This document shows, piece after piece, positions 18,762-25,744 of a stretch of 25,744 bases of DNA (its first letter is position 1; each line of letters starts with the position of its first letter). The stretch is from Glutinoglossum americanum. Taxonomy: Eukaryota > Ascomycota > Geoglossomycetes > Geoglossales > Geoglossaceae. Location: the NCBI GenBank assembly GCA_020080175.1, contig JAGHQL010000258.1, positions 1 through 25,744 of the forward strand, in the 5' to 3' direction. The notes beneath the pieces were generated by a model. It made no database searches, was not told where the DNA came from, and worked only from the letters and a program-made list of their open reading frames with translations. Position numbers and translations under genes: made by a program.

Positions 18762-21700
18762 ATGTCTTCAAACGGAGTTGCTCAACAACAAACATTTGCG
18801 CCTGTGCTTTCAGCTCTAAGTACTCTTCAGAGCAGTGTGGAACGGAACCAGAAGACTCAAGCTCACAACTTTCTGGAGAAGTTCCAGAAATCAGTAGGTT
18901 TTTCCTAAGCCGTAATATGTACGTAGGAGCATTAACCCCACATACTACTAGCCCGAAGCATGGACTACAACACACTCAATGCTCCAGTCTGTAGACATCA
19001 CATCCGAAGCGAAGGTTTTCGCAGCAACAACGTTGAAGGGCAAGGTAAAACCTTTCCGAATATTTGCCTAGCCGTCTGTTTACATACTAAAATGATTCAC
19101 TTAGATAACCTACGACATTGACCAACTCCCCAGAGAGTCTCTGATAGCGCTGAGGGACTCGATACTGTTATTGCTTTCTAGTTACCGTTCGGGCCCACGG
19201 CCAATACGTACGCAGCTATGCGTCTGTCTTGCCAACCTGGCGATACAAATGATCGAGTGGAAGGACGTGCTTCAGTTAGTTGTGTCTACGCTAGGCAACA
19301 ACCCAGAGAGCGGAGACTGTGTGCTTGAATTCTTGAGAGTCTTACCGGAAGAGGTGACCGAAGGGCGAAAAATTACGTTGACTGTATGTGCGGCAAGATC
19401 ACTAGCCTACGGGCATCTACCAGGGCGCTACGAACGAGAAGCAGACTCTAATACCTCATACTACTACTAGGAAGAAGAGCTCGATGCTAGAACGACCGAG
19501 CTTTTGGGGAATAATGCCGTCCAGGTTCTCCGTTTATTGACGCAATACTCTCAGTCGTCAGGTATTCACCCATCAATAGTCTGGTTGAGAGAAAACTACT
19601 GACAACTTCTCGCGGCATAGCTTCCGCAGCGACCAACCCTCAGCTTATGGAATGTATCTCCTCTTGGCTCCGCGAAATACCGGTATCTGAAGTCGTCAAA
19701 ACCCCTCTCCTTGGTACCGTGATTAATGCTCTCTCTTCTGATGGCTCCTTCGAGGCTGCCGTTGAGTGTCTATGCACAATATTCAGAGAGACTAGAGATG
19801 TAGATGAGAACATCGACGTCATTCGGATGCTGTTCCCGCACATAACTGGCCTCAGACCGAAGATTGCAGAAGCAGCTACCGAGGGAGGAGACCCGGACAC
19901 TCTCAAGGGATTCACAAGGATTTTCGCAGAGGCAGGAGAGGCGTGGGTGGTGCTTATTGCGCGAATGCCCGAGCAATTTCGACCTCTTGTCGAGAGCGTA
20001 CTTGAATGTGCAGCAAGAGACAAGGACAGGGAGGCTATCGCTCTCACCTTCAACTTCTGGTACGAGCTTAAGTTGTATCTGGTTCTCGAGAAGTACATTG
20101 AAGCTCGAGTTCAGTTCGTCGATGTGTTCTCGCAGCTTGTTGACATCATGGTCAAGCACTTGGAGTTTCCGATACCGCAGGGACCGGATGAGAACGACTT
20201 GTTTGATGGAGATCGAGAGCAAGAAGAGAAATTCAGGGAGTTTAGGCATTCGATGGGGGATGTGTTGAAAGACTGCTGCGAGGTCATCGGAGTAACCGAA
20301 TGTCTCGGCAAGTCCTTTGAACTCATCCAGCGATGGGTGACGACCTATGCGCCTCAAGCATCAGACAACAAAGTCCCCCGCTGGCAAGAGCTCGAGGCGC
20401 CTCTATTCAGCATGAGAGCCATGGGTCGGATGGTCGACAAGGAGGAGAATATTATTCTCCCGCAACTCATGCCCCTAATTGTCATGATTCCCGACCACGA
20501 GAAAGTTCGATTTGCTGCGATTATGGTGCTTGGACGTTATACCGAATGGACATCGGAACACCCCGACTTTCTCGAACCTCAACTGAATTACATCATTGCA
20601 GCGTTCGACAATAAGTCAAAAGACGTCGTCAGAGCTGCTGCCATGGCGCTCAAGTTCTTCTGTGTTGATTGTAAGACGCTGTTAGTTGGCCATGCAGCAC
20701 AGTTGGAAACATTCTACGAGTCCATACTCGATAAATTGCCGCCAGCGAGCCAGGAGGAGGTGACAGAGGGTGTGGCTAGTGTTGTTTCTGTGCAGCCCGC
20801 CAATAGGCTCTATGAAACGCTCAAGCTCTACTGCAACCCAATTGTTCAGAAATTGATGGCAAAGGCAAATGTGGCCCATGATGAGAAGGGCAAATTGGCT
20901 GTTGCAGGTATAAAGCTTATGGACACCACCTGTTTTAAACGCAGAACGCTAATTTCCGGTGCAGACCATCTCCAGCTACTAACGATATTTATCCAAGTTG
21001 TTAATCCGTATGTTCCATCAGGCCAAGTGAACCCAGCTGTCAAATACTGCCAAGAGATATTCCCGATACTTGGAGCGATTGCGAATGAATTCAACGGCTT
21101 CACACCAATATGCGAACGAGTCTGCCGCTGCTGGCGGTATATGCTGATCTCGTATCGAACTGCGATGCAACCTCTGTTACCCCAATTAGCAGAATATCTG
21201 GTTTCAGGCTTTGCCAATTCTCGACTAGGATGCTTCCTCTGGGTGACTAGCTCTGTTGTTCGCGAGTTTTCCGACGAAAGAGAGTTGATCGATCGAGAGA
21301 CCACAGAGGCCATATACCAGTTTTTTGAGCAGCAGTGCCTAACCATGTTACGAGCCCTAGATAAAGTTCCCCCTGAGGACCTCCCTGATGGTATATATAT
21401 ATATATCTCTTTTTCCCATCGCTTAAGAAAGACTACCCACTGACAACCATTCTGAACAGTGATCGAAGATTTCTTCCGTCTACTGATTGACGCACTGCTC
21501 TACTATCCTCACAGATTGATTCCCTCCCCCCTCTTTGGCCCCATATTTGACGCTTCTCTCACCGCTCTTACTCTACAGCAGGCGGAGCCCCTTAGGGCAA
21601 CACTTCACTACCTTCGCGACGTACTCGGCTACGGAGGGGACAATCCCCCCACAACTGCTTTCGAGAAGAGTCCCCCTGAGTTCCAACGAACCTTGAAGAC

Positions 21701-22168
21701 ACTCTTAGCCAGCAAGGGGGAAATCCTGGTGCAAAGGATCTTAACTGGCTTGATGTTCAACTTTCCCAGGGATAACGTGCCGGACGCGTCCGGTGTGCTT
21801 CTAGCTCTAGTCGAGCTTGTACCAAACAGCGTTGCTCCATGGATTCTAAGCACGATACAAATGCTTCCAACCGGCAGCGTCTCCCAGAATGAGAGCGATA
21901 GAGTAATGAGCGGTATAAATAAGTATGGAGTATCCACGTTCCCCCAAACCCAATTTAAGCTAACGTTGCGTATTAGGTCAATCAGCGCTGGAGAGCTTAA
22001 GAAAATCCGGTACATTTTGCAAGGTATATCATCACAGCTATAACCCCAGGTAGGATCCTAGAGCTCACAGGCCACCCAGACTTCACAACTTCTTACCGTC
22101 GAAGAAACGTAGCCCCAAGAGACGGTCTTGGTCGCCTTGAGGCCGCAAGGTTTCGCTTTTCTGGGTAA
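18762..22168 (+). CDS. mtr10: MTR10/transportin-3-like nuclear import receptor (importin-beta family), 7 exons
   Basis: CDS is join(18762..18893,18952..19044,19105..19383,19471..19561,19621..21390,21460..22023,22080..22168), 1005 aa. Introns are 58, 60, 87, 59, 69 and 56 nt. The N-terminus has FAPVLSALSTLQSSVERNQK, then AHNFLEKFQKS-PEAWTTTH and KVFAATTLKGKITYDIDQLP (importin-beta N region). IRTQLCVCLANLAIQMIEWK begins the exportin-1-like segment (about 100-250). The rest is HEAT-like helical repeat. The last exon gives DFTTSYRRRNVAPRDGLGRL, a conserved ending of fungal Mtr10. Yeast Mtr10 imports the SR-like mRNA-binding protein Npl3 and affects tRNA traffic; human transportin-3 imports SR splicing factors. 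If intron 3 is retained, the frame stays open until the TAG of its own acceptor. Confidence 0.92.
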
Positions 22169-23686
22169 TCAGAATCACACAAAGGATAGAGCGTTGACCT
22201 GTGGCTTGACGACCGGGTGGGGAAGTTGGTGTACACGTCGACGATGTGGTCATGGACATTGCAGACAACGTTGCTTACATTTCTAATATCTACGTTCGTA
22301 AAACATCACGCAAGCTGGTCTGCCTCTGTTTGACGCACGGGGTTGAAGCTTGGGTAAAGCGGTTCCTGGCTTAGATCCAGATCTACCAAATCTCGGGGAT
22401 TGTCGTTGCACGGGCGAATAGGCTGCAGGGAGCTGGAGTTATTCCATAACATAACATTTTTAACGGTTCGACTGCGGATTTGACTGATGCAACACAAACC
22501 TACCTATTAGAGGCAACCCCATCATCTATGCCTATTACACGCTGGGAACATAGATTGGAGGATTATAAAAAACAAAAGCATAGGTTTCTACCGAGACAAG
22601 CGTGTTCTAAAAGAGCACGGCACATAAAAAAAAAAAATTTAGTTAGATAGAAAAAAATATGATCACCATCCCCAACCCCCAACCTGGCTGCCAGGCCGAT
22701 TCTCTTGACCACATGTCGCATGATAACCTTTTATGTGTTGGAAAAGTCCAACGCGCCATGCATTAGCATCCAAGACCCAGGCCACTCGTGACTCCTTGGG
22801 CGATGGGCTACCGGAGTTTCGGTGAAGTGGAACCAGGAGGAGAGGGGGGAAGTACGGGAATGCTCTCGCCTGGGCCCCTTGCGGGTCGTTCATGGTAGGT
22901 TGTAGAGGGTCGCAAAGTACTTGGTTGATTTTGCATCTATTTGCTCGGCTTGTGCCCGGGGGCCCAAGTCCACGAACAATATGGAGATCGAGTCGGGCAT
23001 GTTCGGCAGGACGGGCAAGCTCGATGGGAGGAAAAGGAAAGAAGAAATAGAAAAGAAAATAAAGCGTTCGCAGAGCGGCGAAGAGACTCCAGCAAAATAC
23101 CGCACGGAAATCTCTACTCCTTGTCAGGTGCCTCATTCATTCTTTCTCTCCAACATTCTCTCCCCCACGCCGGGGGAATCGTGACAGGGGACGTTTTTCG
23201 ACTCCCTCGCGCACCCAGTCATGGCCTTCGCGGCAGCGTGTTGGATTGGGCTGTCAGCGCGCATCTCGTAATGTAACTGGCCCTGTTCCTGCCTTATGGA
23301 ACTATGCAGAGGCGTTTGGGCCTATTGCCCGTTTCCCAGGCTTTGGGTCTCACAGCACTTCCAGATGCAGCAGCGGGGCAGCGGGTGGCGACTGCCCAGT
23401 CATGTCAGTAGGAACGCCGGTGCAGTCCAATTCAGCATCTCTATTCGACCCAGCAGGTTGGTGCCCTCCTTGCTACGTGTTAAGCCTGGCGTGTTAAGGG
23501 TTAAACCCGGCGTGTGTTAAGCCTCTTGGTTTAAAAGGCGCTCTCTCTCCGGAATTTTCATCGTCTTCTCGATACGCTTTCGTCGAGCTGCCCCACCACC
23601 AGAGAGGCACCCGCAAGCTTAACACATCTCGCAACTCTCGACTTACTCCGTAGTCCCTTACATCTACAGTCTACACAGGGACCAGC
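22169..23686. promoter_or_regulatory. Spacer and promoter upstream of mannitol-1-phosphate dehydrogenase
   Basis: These 1518 bases hold the MTR10 3' end and the promoter of the next gene. There is an A-rich tract at 22626-22660 and a cluster of GTGTTAAG motifs at 23477-23521 (listed separately). A TTTAAAAGG box at 23530-23538, about 150 bases before the start codon, may serve as a TATA-like element. The 110 bases before the start contain no ATG. A minus-strand frame at 22663-23136 (157 aa) has no recognisable domain and overlaps plus-strand frames, so it is not called. Confidence 0.5.
23477..23521 (+). promoter_or_regulatory. Triple GTGTTAAG motif around GGGTTAAACCC
   Basis: GTGTTAAG occurs at 23477-23484, 23491-23498 and 23514-23521, with near-palindromic GGGTTAAACCC at 23498-23508 between the second and third copies. 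The cluster lies 166-210 bases before the dehydrogenase ATG. It may be a multi-site regulator target or the remnant of a small duplication. Confidence 0.5.
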
Positions 23687-24865
23687 ATGGCGAAGAAGGC
23701 TGTCCATTTCGGTGCGGGCAACATTGGCCGAGGCTTCGTCGCTGAATTCCTCCATGATACCGGGTATGAGGTCGTCTTTGCTGATGTCTTGGACTCGGTT
23801 ATCGACCAGCTCCAGCAAACACCGTCGTACAACGTCACCGAGATCGGAGCTGATGGTGAGCGTACCCTCACCATCACCAACTATCGTGCCATCAACTCCA
23901 AATACCACGAGCAGGATGTCATCAACGAGATCTCCGATGCGGATATAGTGACCTGCGCCGTGGGGCCGAATATCCTCAAGTTCATTGCTCCCGTCATCGC
24001 AAAGGGCATTGATCTGCGCCCCGCTGGGCTTGCTCCCCTTGCAGTCATCGCATGTGAGAATGCTATCGGTGCGACGGACGTCTTGGCGGGTTTCATCAAG
24101 GACCCTCATACCCCCAGCGACCGCCGCGAATCGATCCACGAACGCGCCCGCTTTGCAAACTCTGCCATCGACCGGATCGTGCCTACCCAGGATCCCAATG
24201 CGGGGTTGAATGTCACGATTGAGAGTTTCTACGAGTGGGTGGTCGAAGAGACGCCTTTCCAGCCTCAAGGTCACCCTGAGATTAAGGGCGTGAAGTGGGT
24301 TGGTGATCTGCAGCCATACATTGAACGCAAGCTGTTCACGGTCAACACCGGACACGCTGCCGCAGCCTACCACGGATACAACACCGGAATCAAGACGATC
24401 GCCGAGGCCTTGAAGGACCCCAAGGTCCATGGAGAGGTGCGGAGGGCACTGGCGGAGACCACAACGTTAATCGTCGCGAAGCATAATGTTCCACTCGAAG
24501 AACAGCAAGCCTATGTAGAGAAGATTATCAAGCGCATCAGCAATCCCCACCTGGAAGACACGGTTGTGCGGGTTGGGCGAGCGCCTCTACGGAAGCTCAG
24601 TCGGAAAGAGCGGTTTATCGGACCGGCCAGCCAGCTTCTCGAACGTGGAGAATCCGCCGATGCGCTCCTGGACGCGGTCTATGTGGCGTTTAAGTTCCAG
24701 AACGTGGAGGGCGACGATGAGAGCTTCGAGCTGGCAGAGATTCTCAAGAGTCACAGCGCCGAGGAAGCAACGGGGAAGATCACCGGCTTGGAGAAGAGCC
24801 ACCCGTTGTTTGAGCCGGTAAGGAAGATTGTGGAGAAGGTGCAGGGGGAGAAGTCTAGTATTTAG
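23687..24865 (+). CDS. mpdA: Mannitol-1-phosphate 5-dehydrogenase
   Basis: Single exon, 392 aa, close to the fungal family length. The N-terminal Rossmann motif is [11 protein letters not shown] (G9, G11, G14). It is followed by EVVFADV, whose Asp ends beta-2 as in NAD-dependent members. The conserved blocks [27 protein letters not shown] and [12 protein letters not shown] follow. The catalytic pattern K-x4-N-x2-H of polyol-specific long-chain dehydrogenases is present as KLFTVNTGH (K215, N220, H223). The enzyme interconverts fructose-6-phosphate and mannitol-1-phosphate with NAD(H) in the cytosol, feeding mannitol synthesis used for carbon storage and stress protection. The ATG at 23687 directly precedes the Rossmann strand. 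The 290-aa open frame on the opposite strand (23558-24430) is a shadow. Confidence 0.96.
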   Translation: MAKKAVHFGAGNIGRGFVAEFLHDTGYEVVFADVLDSVIDQLQQTPSYNVTEIGADGERTLTITNYRAINSKYHEQDVINEISDADIVTCAVGPNILKFIAPVIAKGIDLRPAGLAPLAVIACENAIGATDVLAGFIKDPHTPSDRRESIHERARFANSAIDRIVPTQDPNAGLNVTIESFYEWVVEETPFQPQGHPEIKGVKWVGDLQPYIERKLFTVNTGHAAAAYHGYNTGIKTIAEALKDPKVHGEVRRALAETTTLIVAKHNVPLEEQQAYVEKIIKRISNPHLEDTVVRVGRAPLRKLSRKERFIGPASQLLERGESADALLDAVYVAFKFQNVEGDDESFELAEILKSHSAEEATGKITGLEKSHPLFEPVRKIVEKVQGEKSSI

Positions 24866-25339
24866 AGGAGGATTCTTGTACAATCCTATGCTCTCTGGAG
24901 GTCAAGGGGGAAGGAATCGATAGAACATTATTAGAAGCGCGTCTCGTGCGATGCGATTTAGTACATTAGGATAACTCAACTTAGGGGCCAAAAAACCACA
25001 CTCCACAGATACAGGCGGGCCGCAAGAGAGACGAATTATTGCGCAATGAAAAAACTGTCTACGTGTCTATTGATATCAAGATTCTTCGGCCAAAGAAAAC
25101 ACATTTCGGATGATTCTACCATATACACGATGCGGATTTGAGGATCTAGAAACCTGCGGATTACCTCGGCATATCTTCCCCCGCAAAAAGACGCCCCCAA
25201 AATAAAATAATATATACATCAACGGCACCGGTTTATGAATCCACCTCCTCGACAACAAAGGATTCTGGCCAACCGCAAAGCCAAATCTCTTCTCGCCCCC
25301 ACCACCGACACCGACGCCGACGACAACAAGTAGCCCACC
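24866..25339. promoter_or_regulatory. Spacer mannitol dehydrogenase / enoyl-CoA hydratase
   Basis: These 474 bases hold the 3' end of the dehydrogenase gene and the promoter of the next one. AT-rich sequence (AATAAAATAATATATA, about 25200-25216) lies 124-140 bases before the hydratase ATG and could be its TATA region or part of the leader. A 32-codon upstream ORF follows (listed separately). No gene was seen. Confidence 0.5.
25235..25333 (+). promoter_or_regulatory. Upstream ORF of the enoyl-CoA hydratase gene (32 aa)
   Basis: The ATG at 25235 opens a 32-codon frame (MNPPPRQQRILANRKAKSLL, then an Asp-rich end) closing at TAG 25331-25333, six bases before the main ATG. Such close spacing makes ordinary reinitiation unlikely, so the main frame would depend on leaky scanning or on transcription starting within the uORF. 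Confidence 0.45.
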
Positions 25340-25744
25340 ATGCCAACGACAGCCACCACCACCACCACCACCACCACCACTAGCACCACCTACTCCACAA
25401 CCCCCCCATCAACCCTCCGCACCGCCCCTCCCCCGACGAAATACTGCATCCTCTCCTTCCCCACGCCCCAAATCCTCCTCGTGACGCTCAACCGGCCCGA
25501 GTCCCTAAACTGCATAAACGTAGAAGGGCACTGGGAGCTGGACGCGGTGTGGAAGTGGCTAGATTCGGAGGCGAGCCTGAGGGTCGGGATACTGACGGGG
25601 AAGGGGAGGGCGTTTTGCGCGGGGATGGACCTGAAAGGTTTTTTTTTTTTAAATTTTACATACATACACACATATACAAACCCCCATCCCCAACTAACCC
25701 GACCCCCCTTCTCTCTCCCAGAGTGGCACGCCCGAACAAACACC
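25340..25744 (+). CDS. Enoyl-CoA hydratase/isomerase (crotonase family), 5' part, cut by window end
   Basis: The visible CDS is join(25340..25637,25722..25744), 106 codons and then the window edge. The 84-nt intron begins GTTTTT and ends CCCAG, phase 1. After a Thr-rich start (ten consecutive Thr at residues 6-15) come KYCILSFPTPQILLVTLNRP and SLNCINVEGHWELDAVWKWL. Next is RVGILTGKGRAFCAGMDLK, the crotonase oxyanion-hole motif, joined by splicing to EWHARTNT. The family hydrates or isomerises enoyl-CoA thioesters; the substrate cannot be told from this fragment. The Thr tract is too variable to be catalytic and carries no obvious mitochondrial presequence. A peroxisomal C-terminal signal, if any, lies outside the window. 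Confidence 0.9.
   Translation, partial: MPTTATTTTTTTTTSTTYSTTPPSTLRTAPPPTKYCILSFPTPQILLVTLNRPESLNCINVEGHWELDAVWKWLDSEASLRVGILTGKGRAFCAGMDLKGFFFLNFTYIHTYTNPHPQLTRPPFSLPEWHARTNT
25355..25381 (+). repeat. (ACC)9 coding microsatellite
   Basis: Nine ACC codons followed by ACT encode ten Thr at the N-terminus of the hydratase. The trinucleotide unit keeps the frame when copy number changes. Confidence 0.93.

Noticed and set aside
19770-20357. 195-aa open frame (-) antisense to MTR10
   Set aside because: Lies wholly within a recognised MTR10 exon on the other strand; no family features.
22663-23136. 157-aa open frame (-) between MTR10 and mpdA
   Set aside because: No recognisable domain and overlapping frames on the other strand (22921-23276). 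A spliced gene cannot be excluded but nothing supports one.
23558-24430. 290-aa open frame (-) antisense to mpdA
   Set aside because: The sense frame is an intact, well recognised enzyme; the antisense frame is a codon-bias shadow.
1-25744. Biosynthetic cluster, defence system or CRISPR array
   Set aside because: All recognised genes are unrelated housekeeping genes, and the repeats are short tandem arrays without spacers.

Overview
The window looks like nuclear DNA of a filamentous ascomycete (Pezizomycotina). The genes have many short introns (56-144 nt, GT...AG, donors mostly GTRNGT-like). NUR1, NPC2/PG-PI-TP and mannitol-1-phosphate dehydrogenase resemble the versions I recall from filamentous ascomycetes, and spacers are rich in homopolymers and microsatellites. 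I cannot place it below subphylum from sequence alone. No mobile element, viral fossil, tRNA, rRNA or CRISPR array was recognised.

Layout, left to right: G-rich spacer (1-637); NUR1 (-), divergent from VMA7 (+); NPC2-type lipid transfer protein (-), convergent with VMA7; a 2.26 kb spacer with several short tandem-repeat arrays and a leader with upstream ORFs; SET3-like PHD/SET protein (+, 1022 aa, one exon); a 1.37 kb microsatellite-rich spacer; RBM25/SNU71-like splicing factor (-, five exons); mitochondrial ribosomal protein bS21m (+); ROT1 ER chaperone (-); 5-formyltetrahydrofolate cyclo-ligase (+); SmE (-); MTR10-type nuclear import receptor (+, seven exons); a 1.5 kb spacer; mannitol-1-phosphate 5-dehydrogenase (+, one exon); and the 5' part of an enoyl-CoA hydratase/isomerase (+), cut by the window end.

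The genes are housekeeping functions: nuclear periphery, vacuolar acidification, sterol/lipid transfer, chromatin, splicing, mitochondrial translation, ER folding, one-carbon metabolism, nuclear import, mannitol metabolism and acyl-CoA metabolism. This is not a metabolite or defence cluster. One loose theme is RNA processing: SNU71/RBM25, SmE and MTR10 (in yeast an importer of SR-like mRNA-binding proteins) lie within 11 kb, and SmE and MTR10 share a divergent promoter. I saw no convincing undescribed system. The points most worth a second look are upstream ORFs before SET3, MTR10 and the hydratase, the cluster of unrelated minisatellites at 4656-5603, a bZIP-type site upstream of ROT1, a repeated GTGTTAAG motif before the mannitol dehydrogenase, and a tandem splice acceptor in MTR10. 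All exon joins were derived by hand from splice signals and reading frame.
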